From DASXVX01 sp036504075 (GTDB lineage: Bacteria > Bacillota > Sulfobacillia > Symbiobacteriales > Symbiobacteriaceae): a stretch of 64,000 bases of DNA. The position numbers and the translations under genes are program-made. The stretch's first letter is position 1, and every line of letters starts with the position of its first letter. A model generated the notes under the pieces. That model was not told the origin of the DNA, did no database searches, and saw only the letters and a program-made list of their open reading frames with translations. The DNA lies in NCBI GenBank assembly GCA_036504075.1, contig DASXVX010000068.1, positions 1 through 64,000 on the forward strand, in the 5' to 3' direction. Positions 24,361 through 32,846 of the stretch are shown here, in pieces.

Positions 24361-24461
24361 CGCGGTTTTGGCCCGGAAGCTGAAGGGATGAACCTTTTTC
24401 AGTACGTCACACTCTTTAGAACGAAGGCATGACCGTGGAGCTGTGAAAGGGGAAAAACAAC

Positions 24462-24905
24462 ATGCGTGAACTGCATAAGTCCCGTGACCGGAAGATCTTC
24501 GGCGTTGCGGGCGGCATGGCCGAGTATTTCGAAATGGATAAGACCATCTGGCGGGCGCTCTGGCTCGTCGTTTGCATCGTAGTTTGGCCGGCGGTCCTGG
24601 CCTATGTTATTCTGGGCATCGTCATGCCCCCGGCCCCCTATGAGCCGGTCGCACCGCAGCCCCAGCCTCAGCCTCTGCCGGAGCCGGAGTACCACGCGCC
24701 CCCGCGGACCTACAAGCGCCTGACCAAGTCGTCGACGGACCGGTGGCTCTTTGGCGTCGCCGGCGGCATCGCTGAGTACTTGGACGTCGACCCCGTGCTG
24801 GTCCGGGCGATCTTCCTGCTCAGCCTCTTCTTCTTCGGGACCGGCGTGCTGCTCTACCTGGTGCTGGCCGTAATCATGCCCCGGCCCCAGTACCAGTTCC
24901 GGTAG
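24462..24905 (+). CDS. double PspC-domain membrane protein
   Basis: The 147-residue product has two PspC domains in tandem, at about residues 3-58 and 84-143. Each begins with the same signature (RKIFGVAGGMAEYF; RWLFGVAGGIAEYL), continues with the DxxxxR motif and one or two hydrophobic helices, and ends in a MP motif (IVMPPAP, VIMPRPQ). A Pro/Gln-rich linker joins them. PspC proteins act in phage-shock or envelope-stress responses. No pspA lies nearby. ATG 24462 has AAAGGGG. It stands between two terminators as a single-gene unit. Confidence 0.88.
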   Translation: MRELHKSRDRKIFGVAGGMAEYFEMDKTIWRALWLVVCIVVWPAVLAYVILGIVMPPAPYEPVAPQPQPQPLPEPEYHAPPRTYKRLTKSSTDRWLFGVAGGIAEYLDVDPVLVRAIFLLSLFFFGTGVLLYLVLAVIMPRPQYQFR

Positions 24906-24917
24906 CTGACTGAAGCG

Positions 24918-24945
24918 GCAGGGAGCCCCTCCGGGCTCCCTGCTT
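24918..24945 (+). terminator. intrinsic terminator after the PspC gene
   Basis: A perfect 11-bp stem (24918-24928 with 24933-24943) around a CTCC loop, 12 bp after the stop codon. Confidence 0.75.
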
Positions 24946-25019
24946 CGCGCTTGACGGCGTCGGCCCGAAGCGGTAATCTCAAGTAGGAAAATTCTTAGAT
25001 AGGTCAGGGGGCGGCGCAT

Positions 25020-25445
25020 GTGACTGTGGACCGGATTATGCAACAGCTGAAGGAGATGGGCTGCAAGCTTACCCCCCAGCGGCGCCTGTTAATTGAAGTG
25101 CTGCTGGCATCCGACGGCGCCATGACGGTGGATGACATCTACCGGAAAATCCGGGCGACCTACCCCGAAGTGGGGCTGGACACGGTCTATCGAAACCTGC
25201 GCCTGCTGATCAAGCTCGCGGTGGTGGACGAAGTGAAGCGACCCGGACGGCTCGCACAATACTCCGTCAACCGGGAAGTCCACGAGCACGGTCTGATTTG
25301 CCTGGAGTGCGGCAAGGAGATCTCGCTCAACCACTGTCCCATCAAGGAACTGGAGGCGGTGGCGCGGGAGGAGTACGGCTTTATCATTGCCAGCCATCGC
25401 ATTGAGTTGTTCGGCTACTGCACATCGTGCCACCCGCAGACATGA
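25020..25445 (+). CDS. Fur family metal-responsive repressor, probably Zur
   Basis: A 141-residue Fur-family regulator. The N-terminal winged helix contains LTPQRRLLIEVLL and VGLDTVYRNLRLL, and the C-terminal part holds the structural zinc site CLECGKEI and CTSC. The HEHGLICL motif forms part of the sensing site. The downstream zinc-type ABC importer genes make Zur the best guess over PerR or Fur; no peroxide-defence gene adjoins. The GTG at 25020 has AGGGGG upstream. Confidence 0.85.
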   Translation: MTVDRIMQQLKEMGCKLTPQRRLLIEVLLASDGAMTVDDIYRKIRATYPEVGLDTVYRNLRLLIKLAVVDEVKRPGRLAQYSVNREVHEHGLICLECGKEISLNHCPIKELEAVAREEYGFIIASHRIELFGYCTSCHPQT

Positions 25446-25531
25446 GCGCCAGGGTGCAGGAAGCGCCGGGGCACGCTAAATAGGGAAAATCCGAATTGGC
25501 ACGATCCACCGGTCGACAGGAGGGTGTCTGT

Positions 25532-25642
25532 GTGCGGAGGTTTACGCTCGGGATCGCTGAACAGCAAGCTGGTAAGAACGATGTGGCGGTCATGCGGGAG
25601 AACCTGACAAACCTGAAGACTGCCCTGGAGTGTGGCAACTGA
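25532..25642 (+). CDS. 36-residue ORF at the head of the metal importer genes
   Basis: Not recognised. A GTG after AGGAGGGTGTCT opens a 36-codon frame that ends one base before the ATPase gene's ATG. The peptide is amphipathic and charged, with a likely C-terminal helix (VAVMRENLTNLKTALE) and one Cys near the end. It could be a leader peptide that couples translation into the ATPase gene, whose own ribosome site is weak, or a small subunit. The position and coding-like composition are seen; function is inference. Confidence 0.4.
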   Translation: MRRFTLGIAEQQAGKNDVAVMRENLTNLKTALECGN

Positions 25643-25643
25643 T

Positions 25644-26402
25644 ATGGACGAACCGCTGATCCAGTTGCAGGGGGTCTCCTTCGGGTACGGCAATGATCTG
25701 GTGCTGGAGGATGTGGACCTGACGGTCCGCCGTGGGGAATATCTCGGCCTGATTGGCCCCAACGGCTCCGGCAAGACGACCTTGCTGAAGCTAGTCCTGG
25801 GGTCTTTGAAAGGCGTGAGCCGGGGTGAAGTCCGGCTGTTTGGCGTGCCCGCGGGTGCGTTCTCCGATTGGTGGAAAATCGGGTACGTCGCCCAGAAGGC
25901 GGCGGCCTTTAATACGGGTTTTCCGGCCACAGTGGAGGAGGTCGTTCTCACCGGCCGGGCGGCCCGGCGCGGGCTGCTGCGCCTGTACTCCCGGGAGGAC
26001 CGGCACCGGGCGGCAGAGGCCCTGGAGCAGGTGGGCATGCTTGCGCTCCGCGACCGGTTGGTCGGGCACCTTTCCGGCGGGCAACAGCAGCGGGTGTTCA
26101 TCGCCCGCGCGCTGGTCTCGGGGCCGGAACTGTTGATCATGGATGAGCCGACGGTGGGCGTGGACGTCCACGCCGAAGGGCAGTTCTACGAGCTAATCCG
26201 GCACCTTCGCCGGCAGATGGGCCTGACGGTGGTGCTGGTCTCCCACGACATCGGGGCCGTGGGCCACGAGGTGACCTCGCTGGCCTGTCTGAACCGGCGG
26301 CTGTTCTACCACGGCTCGCCGGCAGATTTCGGCACCGAGGAGCAAATGTGCGAGCTGTACGGACACCAGGTGCGGGCCGTCCAGCATCATCATCACCGGT
26401 AG
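25644..26402 (+). CDS. zinc/manganese-type ABC importer ATPase
   Basis: A 252-residue ABC ATPase of the ZnuC/MntB type. Walker A is GPNGSGKTT, the signature is HLSGGQQQR, Walker B is LLIMDEPTVG with D-loop VDVHAEG, and the switch His is in VLVSHDIG. The tail ends in a run of four His, a possible metal-binding end seen in ZnuC-like proteins. GTG 25632 is in frame but ATG 25644 fits family starts better. It follows the Fur-family gene and precedes the permease by 11 bp. No substrate-binding protein gene is in the cluster. Confidence 0.9.
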   Translation: MDEPLIQLQGVSFGYGNDLVLEDVDLTVRRGEYLGLIGPNGSGKTTLLKLVLGSLKGVSRGEVRLFGVPAGAFSDWWKIGYVAQKAAAFNTGFPATVEEVVLTGRAARRGLLRLYSREDRHRAAEALEQVGMLALRDRLVGHLSGGQQQRVFIARALVSGPELLIMDEPTVGVDVHAEGQFYELIRHLRRQMGLTVVLVSHDIGAVGHEVTSLACLNRRLFYHGSPADFGTEEQMCELYGHQVRAVQHHHHR

Positions 26403-26413
26403 GGGGCGTCCGC

Positions 26414-27232
26414 ATGCTCGAGCTTTTCGCGTTTGCGTTCATGCAGCGGGCGCTGCTGGCGGGCGCCATGGTGGCGGTCATCTGCCCGGCGATCGGCCTG
26501 TTTCTGGTGCTCCGGCGAATGGGCCAGTTCGGCGACGCACTGGCGCACGTCTCGCTGGCGGGCGTGGCCGCCGGCATGTTGATGCAGGCTTACCCGGTCG
26601 CGATCGGCCTGGCCTTTTCCGTGGCGGCGGCCCTGGGCATGGACTGGTTCCGCCAGTCGTACAAGCGCTACGGCGAGCTCTCCGTCGCCATTATGCTGTC
26701 GGCCTCAATGGGCCTGGCCGTAGTACTGCTCTCCATCGCCGCCGATCGCGGGGCAGGGGCGGGCGGCGTGCTCTCCTATCTGTTCGGCTCGCTCATGACG
26801 GTGACCGCGTTGGACCTGTACGTGATCGGCGGGCTGGGGCTGCTCGTCCTGCTGACCCTGCTGCTACTCTATAAGGAACTGCTGGCGATTACGTTTGACG
26901 AGGAGCATGCCCGGGTCAGCGGGCTCCCGGTGGGGCTGGTCAACACGATCTACATGGTGCTGACGGCCGCCGTTGTGGCCATGGCCATGCGGGTGGTGGG
27001 CGTGCTGGTAGTCTCCGGGCTGGTAGTGGTGCCGGTGGCGACGGCCCTGCAGGTGGCCCGGTCGTTCCGGGGGGCGTTCGCCATTTCCGTGGGGGCGGGG
27101 CTGCTCGCAATGCTGGTCGGTCTGGTGGTGAGCAGCGCCCTGAACCTGGCGCCGGGCGGCGTCGTGGTGCTGACCGCTGTGGCGATTTTGCTGGTAGTGG
27201 CGGGGTACAAGCGGATTCGGGGACTGGCGTAG
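26414..27232 (+). CDS. zinc/manganese-type ABC importer permease
   Basis: A 272-residue membrane permease of the ABC-3 family (ZnuB/MntC-like). About eight hydrophobic helices are visible, and the coupling region is marked by RRMGQFGDALAHVSLAG near residue 35 and by ITFDEEHARVSGLP near residue 160. The upstream frame overlaps the ATPase gene, but TAGGGGG at the ATPase stop selects ATG 26414. The metal is not certain; the Fur-type regulator and the His-rich ATPase tail favour zinc. The binding protein must be encoded elsewhere. Confidence 0.9.
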   Translation: MLELFAFAFMQRALLAGAMVAVICPAIGLFLVLRRMGQFGDALAHVSLAGVAAGMLMQAYPVAIGLAFSVAAALGMDWFRQSYKRYGELSVAIMLSASMGLAVVLLSIAADRGAGAGGVLSYLFGSLMTVTALDLYVIGGLGLLVLLTLLLLYKELLAITFDEEHARVSGLPVGLVNTIYMVLTAAVVAMAMRVVGVLVVSGLVVVPVATALQVARSFRGAFAISVGAGLLAMLVGLVVSSALNLAPGGVVVLTAVAILLVVAGYKRIRGLA

Positions 27233-27335
27233 CATATGACGCTACGGTCTCCGTTCGCGAGTCCGGCCGATTTTCCGAAACTCATTTGGCTGCCGGGGCG
27301 ATGCATGTCTCGGCAGTCCGATCTTGCCGTGACAG

Positions 27336-27364
27336 TTGACGACGCCGTTACTTCCGCTGACAAT
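27336..27364 (+). promoter_or_regulatory. weak candidate promoter for the methyltransferase gene
   Basis: TTGACG (27336-27341), 17 bp and GACAAT (27359-27364). The -35 is good and the -10 matches four of six consensus bases, 25 bp before the gene start. Confidence 0.3.
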
Positions 27365-27388
27365 ATGTAAAATAGGGGGGAGTGTACC

Positions 27389-28057
27389 ATGACACGGTGG
27401 AACACGGTGTACGGCAAGAAGACGCACGTTTTCGGACGCCATGCCAACGGTTTGATCTGGCAGCATCTGCAGGACGCACCGGAAGGCCCAGTGCTGGACG
27501 TCGGCTGCGGCGAAGGGCGCAACGGCCTCATGGCTGCTGGTCTTGGTCGTGACGTTCTGGCACTGGACTTTTCTCAGGTGGCGGTCGACCGGGCCAACGC
27601 CTGGGCCGGCGAAGCGGGCCTGCAGTTCAAGGCTGAAGTGGCGGATGTGATCAACTACGCGTATCCGACGGAGCAGTATGCCGGGATTATCCTCGCCCTG
27701 ATGCTCCCTTTCGTTCGTAAGTCCGCCGTTCCAGACCTGCTGGTGCGCCTGTATCGGGCGACGATTCCCGGCGGGATCATTTTTGCCAGCGCACTACTGA
27801 GTGATGATCCGGATGCTGCCCCTCACGTGGGGAAGTACGAGGAAGTCGATCCGTGGTCTTTCTTCAAGCCTGAACTAAATGAGTATCGGACGTTCTTCCT
27901 GCCTGGAGAAATCCGCCAGCTCCTGGAGGAAGCGCAATTCCAGGTCATCGAGTACCTGGAAGGAGTCTACCTGGAAGAAACACCAGCTGAAGGGGCTCAC
28001 TACCACCGCCAGGCGCAAGTCGTGGCGCGTCGACCTTTTGGGCCTGCCGTTTCATAA
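27389..28057 (+). CDS. class I SAM-dependent methyltransferase
   Basis: A 222-residue methyltransferase. Motif I is VLDVGCGEGRNGL, followed by an acidic motif II (VLALDFSQVAVDRA), motif post-I (AEVADVINYAY) and a PGGIIF strand. The overall layout resembles TehB-like small-molecule methyltransferases. It starts MTRWNTVYGKK, with AGGGGGGAG upstream of ATG 27389. It appears to be a single gene between the metal importer and the oxidoreductase-like pair. The substrate cannot be told. Confidence 0.82.
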   Translation: MTRWNTVYGKKTHVFGRHANGLIWQHLQDAPEGPVLDVGCGEGRNGLMAAGLGRDVLALDFSQVAVDRANAWAGEAGLQFKAEVADVINYAYPTEQYAGIILALMLPFVRKSAVPDLLVRLYRATIPGGIIFASALLSDDPDAAPHVGKYEEVDPWSFFKPELNEYRTFFLPGEIRQLLEEAQFQVIEYLEGVYLEETPAEGAHYHRQAQVVARRPFGPAVS

Positions 28058-28132
28058 CAACTCGCGTTCGTAAGACAGGGAGAGACTGTGTCCCAACAAT
28101 CACCTTCGTACCTTACGGAAAGCACTCCCAGT

Positions 28133-28149
28133 GTAAACCCGCGGTTTAC
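28133..28149. repeat. 7-bp inverted repeat before the oxidoreductase-like genes
   Basis: GTAAACC and GGTTTAC flank a CGC centre, 49 bp before the next gene start. It could be an operator or merely a short hairpin; the sequence alone does not decide. Confidence 0.3.
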
Positions 28150-28197
28150 GGGCCACGCTATGGATGTGCCCTACAGTCGCAACGGGGGTGTTTGGTT

Positions 28198-29079
28198 GTG
28201 ACAAGAGTGCCTGTGGCCGGGTCCGGGGTGCGGACGGTCTCCGGGCTCGAGGCCGTCTCCCTGGGCCTGATGATCGGGGGCTGCCGGCTGGCCTTTGCCG
28301 GTCCGTCGGCCCTCGGAGGCCGGGGCCGGGAACTGGGGCGTTTCGCCCGGCGGCTGGCGCGACTGGGTGGGGCACTGGTGCAAGTGGAGAGCGATCGGGC
28401 GGCTGCACTCTTTGCCGCCGGGGCGAGCCTGGCGGGCGCCCGTTCCGTCGCTCTGGTAGCGGACGGCGGAGCGGCAGTGGCGGCTCTGGCGGGCCTGGAG
28501 GATCTCGCCCCCGTGCTGGTGGACCTGAGCGACTCCCTGCCGCTGCACCTGTCGGGGGTGCGGGTCATGCTGGCCCCGTATTCCGCCCGGACGGCATTTG
28601 CGGCCGGTTACGCCGCCGGCCGGCACGCGGCCGACATGGGCGGACCCGGACTCATCGCCGGGCTGGCCGGGCTGGAAGGTGCGCTGCCGCTCTCGTCTGA
28701 GCGGGTGCTGGGCGATGAGCCGCCACTGCCTTTCGCGCACCGGGGTCCTGACGACCCGGACCTGCTGCTCCTCTCCGCCGGGCCCGGCTATGGCGCCTGC
28801 GACGAGGCCCGGCAGCGTCTGGAGGCGGCAGGGGTGACCTGTGCTCACCTGCACCTCTGGCAGTTGGCCCCGTTTCCAGGGGCGATCATCGCCCCGGTGG
28901 TGACCTCCGCCCGGGCCGTGCTGGTGGTGGAACCGGGTGAGCGAGGCACCCTGGCCGGTCACGTTCGGTGCCACCTGGGCGCCCCGGCGGCGCCGCTGCA
29001 CCAACTGTTCCCGACGGTCGGCGTCAGACCCGGGCCGGATGCGATCGTCCGGCGGGCGATGGAGGTGGTGCGACGGTGA
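28198..29079 (+). CDS. diverged 2-oxoacid:acceptor oxidoreductase alpha-subunit-like protein
   Basis: The 293-residue protein aligns by eye with the pyrimidine-binding and transketolase C-like domains of KorA/PorA subunits. The early EAVSLGLMIGGCRLAFAGPS matches the usual NEAxALGAxxAGCxxxAGYP start, VESDRAAALFAAGASLAGAR matches the QxEDExAAxxxAxGAsxAGxR stretch, and LLSAGPGYG...HLHLWQLAPFPG matches the domain II signature. It is short for the family (about 350-600 residues) and the threonine-rich TSGPG segment is reduced to VADGG. GTG 28198 follows GGGGGTG; TTG 28192 is an alternative. It overlaps the next gene by four bases. Confidence 0.6.
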   Translation: MTRVPVAGSGVRTVSGLEAVSLGLMIGGCRLAFAGPSALGGRGRELGRFARRLARLGGALVQVESDRAAALFAAGASLAGARSVALVADGGAAVAALAGLEDLAPVLVDLSDSLPLHLSGVRVMLAPYSARTAFAAGYAAGRHAADMGGPGLIAGLAGLEGALPLSSERVLGDEPPLPFAHRGPDDPDLLLLSAGPGYGACDEARQRLEAAGVTCAHLHLWQLAPFPGAIIAPVVTSARAVLVVEPGERGTLAGHVRCHLGAPAAPLHQLFPTVGVRPGPDAIVRRAMEVVRR

Positions 29080-29714
29080 CGGCGCACCCGCTGGCAGAGG
29101 CGCTGGAAGCGGTCATTCGGGCGGACGGCTTGCTGTTGATCGGTCCGGGCGCTCCGGACCCGCTGCCCCCCGGCGTGCCCCGGCGCCATGTACCGCCCGA
29201 CACGCTCTGCAGCCTGGCGGAGGGCGCCCGACTGGCCACCGGCCCCGGGCGGCCGGTGGTGGCCCTGGGCGGAGAGAGCGACCTCTGCGGGGCCAGCTTG
29301 GGGGCGCTCATGCACGCCGCCAGGCGCAACACGGGCATCACCTGCATCGCTCTGGCCGAAGGACCGGGAAAAAACCCGCCCCCCGGTGTTCGCTGCGGTC
29401 CGCCCCACACGGCGTTGCTCGACCTCGTCCGGGCGGCCGGCGGTACCCACCTCGCCGAATGTGCCCTGGACGAGCGTCTCACCGGCCTGGTTACCGGGGC
29501 GATGGCGCACGCCGGCTTTTCGCTCCTGCACGTCGCCGGCGCCCCGGCCGGGGTCCGTTATCAGAGCCAGGAGCAGGCGGCCTTCGCGGACCTCCTCCGA
29601 AATCAGGCGCCGCTGGTGACCGCCGTCTGGTCGGCGGAACCAGACGTGTGGGACTGGTTGCTCTGGGTTGAAGCCGAAGACGACGAGGAGGAATCGGAGT
29701 GGGCCGGAACCTGA
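29076..29714 (+). CDS. diverged 2-oxoacid:acceptor oxidoreductase beta-subunit-like protein, TPP motif degenerate
   Basis: The 212-residue product resembles KorB-type thiamin diphosphate subunits: AEGARLATGPGRPVVALGGESD followed by GALMHAARRNTGITCI matches the GDGD...G..H.iHAARRNxxiTvi region. The magnesium/TPP motif has lost its key residues (GGESD instead of GDGDA, at 65-69; no NN pair at its end), and the N-terminal WCPGCG iron-sulfur segment is missing. The tail is acidic (EAEDDEEESE). A catalytic role as a classical oxidoreductase is therefore doubtful. It overlaps the alpha-like gene (GTGA) and DUF2512 gene, so the three are co-transcribed. Confidence 0.55.
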   Translation: MTAHPLAEALEAVIRADGLLLIGPGAPDPLPPGVPRRHVPPDTLCSLAEGARLATGPGRPVVALGGESDLCGASLGALMHAARRNTGITCIALAEGPGKNPPPGVRCGPPHTALLDLVRAAGGTHLAECALDERLTGLVTGAMAHAGFSLLHVAGAPAGVRYQSQEQAAFADLLRNQAPLVTAVWSAEPDVWDWLLWVEAEDDEEESEWAGT

Positions 29715-30073
29715 CGGCGATCGCGCTGAAGTGGTTTGGCGTCTGGCTGATACTCGGGCTGTTCGGGCTCTTCTTCGGGCCGACGCCGGGAAAGGCTGCC
29801 GTGACCGCCTTGGTGGTGGCCGTGGTCTCCTGGCTGGCCGACCGGGGCCTGCCGTTCCGGGTCCAGGGCGTAACCCGGTGGGCAATCGACTCCGGACTGG
29901 CGACCCTGACGATCTACCTGGGCCAGTTCCTCTGGCCGGGGCCCGGCCTCACCTTCATCGAGGCGCTGCTCGCCGGATTCGTCGTCGGGGCGATCGAGAT
30001 TCCGCTGCATTTCTACCTGGCCGCCCGGTTCGGACTCCGCTCCCGCGATGACCACAAAGACGGCATACGGTAA
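29699..30073 (+). CDS. DUF2512 family membrane protein (YndM-like)
   Basis: A 124-residue membrane protein with four hydrophobic helices (about 5-26, 31-48, 60-78 and 84-108). The start (ALKWFGVWLILGLFGLFFG) and the ADRGLPFRVQG loop match DUF2512 proteins, known from Bacillus as YndM. Their function is unknown. The GTG at 29699 has GAGGAGGAA and lies 16 bases inside the beta-like gene. A strong terminator ends the unit. Confidence 0.75.
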   Translation: MGRNLTAIALKWFGVWLILGLFGLFFGPTPGKAAVTALVVAVVSWLADRGLPFRVQGVTRWAIDSGLATLTIYLGQFLWPGPGLTFIEALLAGFVVGAIEIPLHFYLAARFGLRSRDDHKDGIR

Positions 30074-30082
30074 GTGCAACAC

Positions 30083-30122
30083 AAAGGGGATGAGAGCCAT
30101 AGCGGCTCTCATCCCCCTTTTT
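30083..30122. terminator. bidirectional intrinsic terminator
   Basis: A 13-bp perfect stem (30086-30098 with 30104-30116), preceded by AAA and followed by a T-run, lies between the DUF2512 gene and the convergent lipoprotein gene. Confidence 0.9.
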
Positions 30123-30134
30123 GCGCGCTTGTTT

Positions 30135-31307
30135 CTAGAGCGGCTTGGCGTAGTCCAGGCCGCGGGTGTACTTGTTCTGCGGGTCCCAGAGCGTCCACGA
30201 ATCGATGCCCAGCTCGTGGAGCGCCTTGATCTGGGCCATAATCTCCGCCGTGCCATAGCGCCGGGCATCCGGGCCGGGATAGGTGAAGTCCTGAATCCAG
30301 GGGCGATGCTTCGCCATTGGCACGGCCGGGGTCCGCTCCAACGCCTTTTGCATGGACTGCTTCACCGTGTTGTACGGGTCCTTGTCGGGGTCGGCGATGC
30401 CGTACGTGGGCTTGGCATAATGGCTCGGGTAGACCATGGCACAGACGTAGTCGACAATCTCGGCGACCTTCCGGTAATCCTGGCCAATCTGCATGTCGTC
30501 CCCTTCGGCCACCGACGTGGTCAGGCCAAAGACGTCAGCCGAGACGACGACGCCCAGGGGCTTCAGTTCTGATACCGCCTGCTTCAGGAAGCCGTTGATG
30601 TTGCCGGTCCGGTACTCCGGGCCGGTCTCTTTGTTAAAGCCCGGCACCAGCTTTTCGGGGTAGCGAATGTAGTCGAACTGGATTTCGTCGATGCCGGATT
30701 TCACAGCCGCTTTGGCGATGTCGATGTTATACCGCCAGACGTTCTCGTTCTTGGGGTCCATGAAGGAGTATGCCCCGCCGGCGAAACCGGGGATGCCCCA
30801 GGACGGCCTGCCTTTGTAGAGGAACTGGTCGTTCATGGTGACGATCCGGCCCGCCACCCAGAAGCCCATGTCGTGCATCTGGCCGATCACCTTGGCCAGG
30901 TCGCCGACCTTGGACTCGTTAGCGCCGATCTCCAGGGCCAGCGGGATGTCGGACTTCCACGAGAGCTTGCCGTCTTCGGCCTTCAGGTCCAGCACCAGCG
31001 TATTAATGCCGGCTTGCCTGGCCCAATCGAGCAGGGGGCCGATCAGGTCCGGCGAGCCGGCGTACCAGCCCGAGACCATGATGCCCCGCTGGGCGGTCGG
31101 GATGGTCCGCTTCACCGGCTTCGGCGGTTCTGGCTTCGGCGGTTCCGGAGCCGGAGCAGGAGTGGTTGCGGGGGTTGGGGCTCCGCCGGCCGGGGTGGCC
31201 GGGGAGCCGCTCGGGGCGGGCGTCGGCGGGGCGGAACTGGGCTTGGCGGCGCACCCGGACAGGAGCAGCGCCGTCGTGAGAATCGTGGCAATCCAAGATG
31301 TACGCAT
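30135..31307 (-). CDS. lipoprotein with putative glycoside hydrolase (DUF4015) domain
   Basis: A 390-residue exported lipoprotein. The signal peptide ends in the lipobox LLLSGC, followed by a Pro/Ala/Lys-rich spacer to about 70 and a TIM-barrel domain of the DUF4015 glycosidase-like family. Conserved strands include GIMVSGWYAG, LVLDLKAEDG, IQFDYIRYPE, VSADVFGLTT and MVYPSHYA, with Asp/Glu residues at strand ends where glycosidase catalytic acids sit. The enzymatic activity of this family is not established. ATG 31307 has GGGAGG. A divergent paralogue begins at 31532. Confidence 0.82.
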   Translation of the reverse strand: MRTSWIATILTTALLLSGCAAKPSSAPPTPAPSGSPATPAGGAPTPATTPAPAPEPPKPEPPKPVKRTIPTAQRGIMVSGWYAGSPDLIGPLLDWARQAGINTLVLDLKAEDGKLSWKSDIPLALEIGANESKVGDLAKVIGQMHDMGFWVAGRIVTMNDQFLYKGRPSWGIPGFAGGAYSFMDPKNENVWRYNIDIAKAAVKSGIDEIQFDYIRYPEKLVPGFNKETGPEYRTGNINGFLKQAVSELKPLGVVVSADVFGLTTSVAEGDDMQIGQDYRKVAEIVDYVCAMVYPSHYAKPTYGIADPDKDPYNTVKQSMQKALERTPAVPMAKHRPWIQDFTYPGPDARRYGTAEIMAQIKALHELGIDSWTLWDPQNKYTRGLDYAKPL

Positions 31308-31531
31308 GATAGCCTCCCACAGAACAAACCGTTTTAGGTCTACGCTTAATGCAAGCATTTACTAGTTTAAATGACCGTCCGGCGACGCGCTAGTGGGTGC
31401 TGCGGTGGCAGATGTTCTCATATGAACCTTCCCATGTGCCACAAGGACTTGCGGGGGTTTCGTCGAATCTCTATCGATGTCAATTTCTAGACAAGTATCC
31501 CACAATATGTCTTCTGAAGGAGGAAGGCGAG

Positions 31532-32770
31532 TTGGCGAAGCGCTATGCCGCAGCCGCCGTGATTTGCGGGTTGCTTCTGGGTGGCTGTGCCGTGACACCG
31601 GTGGCCCCATCGCGCCTATCCGACCCGCCCGCAGGCGGGTCCGCCACCGTTCAGACGCCCCTCGTCCCGGCGCCCGCGGTTCAGCCGCCGGTCGCGGCCC
31701 AACCCCCGGCCGTAGCGCCACCGGTGGCTCTGCGCAAGCACGTGGACATTCACGGACTCTACATGACCGGCTGGATCGCCGGCAGTCAGAAGTTCTACGA
31801 ACTGGTGGACTACATGAAGCGGTCGGGCCTGAACGCCGTCGTGATCGACGCACAGGACGACGACGGCTCCATCTCCTGGGAAACGGAGATTCCGCTCGCA
31901 AAAGAGATCGGGGCCAACGAGCGCAAGATCACGGACATCGAAACCCGCGTCAAGTACCTGCATGACAACGGCATATACACCATTGCCCGAATCGTCGTCT
32001 ACGCCGACCCGCTCCTCGGTTCGAAGCGCCCGGATATGGCGATTCTCGGGGGCCAGTTCGTGGACACCCGGGGAATCCGCTGGCCCGATCCCTACAACAA
32101 AGCGGTCTGGGCTTACAAGGCGGACATCGCCAAAGACGCGGCCGCCCGCGGTTTTGACGAGATCCAGTTTGACTACATCCGGTTCCCCGAGCACCGGATT
32201 CAGGGGTACAACGCGGGGGTACCGGTGCCGCAACGGACCGATGCCATCATCGGCTTCCTCAATTACGCGAAGGCGCAACTGAAACCTACCGGCGTCTTCG
32301 TGGCGGCCGACGTCTTCGGTTTGACCACCTCCGTGGATCCTGGCGACGACATGGAGATCGGCCAGGACTACCGCCAGATTGCCGGCGTTGCCGACTACAT
32401 TCTGCCGATGGTCTACCCGAGCCACTACGCGCCCGGCACATACGGCATCGGCGACCCGAATGCGGCGCCGGGCGATATCGTTTACGAGTCCCTGGTCCGG
32501 GCCCAGAAGAAGACCCCGGACGTGGATGTACAGAAGCACCGCCCCTGGATTCAGGACTTCACCTATGGCAAGCGCTACACCGCCGCCGACATTGAGGACC
32601 AGATCCGGGGCCTTGCCCGGGCGGGCATCTACCAGTGGATTCTCTGGGACCCCAACAACCGGTACACCCGCACGGTGGATTACAGCGTGGGCGGCGGTTT
32701 CAAAGGTCCGCCCGGCGCCTGGCGGGCGGAGTGGGAAAAACAGGTAAACGCTGCACCGACCCCCAGATAG
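31532..32770 (+). CDS. second lipoprotein with putative glycoside hydrolase (DUF4015) domain
   Basis: A 412-residue paralogue of the preceding minus-strand gene. The lipobox is LLLGGC, a Pro/Val spacer follows, and the barrel repeats the same strand motifs: GLYMTGWIAG, VVIDAQDDDG, IQFDYIRFPE, VAADVFGLTT and MVYPSHYA. It contains WIQDFTYG and WILWDPNNRYTR, as in its partner (WTLWDPQNKYTR). The TTG at 31532 with GAAGGAGGA in front is the start; the open frame upstream is not coding. It is followed by an amidase gene on the same strand, which supports a wall-glycan role. Confidence 0.82.
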   Translation: MAKRYAAAAVICGLLLGGCAVTPVAPSRLSDPPAGGSATVQTPLVPAPAVQPPVAAQPPAVAPPVALRKHVDIHGLYMTGWIAGSQKFYELVDYMKRSGLNAVVIDAQDDDGSISWETEIPLAKEIGANERKITDIETRVKYLHDNGIYTIARIVVYADPLLGSKRPDMAILGGQFVDTRGIRWPDPYNKAVWAYKADIAKDAAARGFDEIQFDYIRFPEHRIQGYNAGVPVPQRTDAIIGFLNYAKAQLKPTGVFVAADVFGLTTSVDPGDDMEIGQDYRQIAGVADYILPMVYPSHYAPGTYGIGDPNAAPGDIVYESLVRAQKKTPDVDVQKHRPWIQDFTYGKRYTAADIEDQIRGLARAGIYQWILWDPNNRYTRTVDYSVGGGFKGPPGAWRAEWEKQVNAAPTPR

Positions 32771-32846
32771 CCGGCCGGTCGCACGAAAGGCTTTGGCAAC
32801 AGGGATCTGATTAGCCACGCATCGCAGCAAGGAGCGAGCCTATTTC

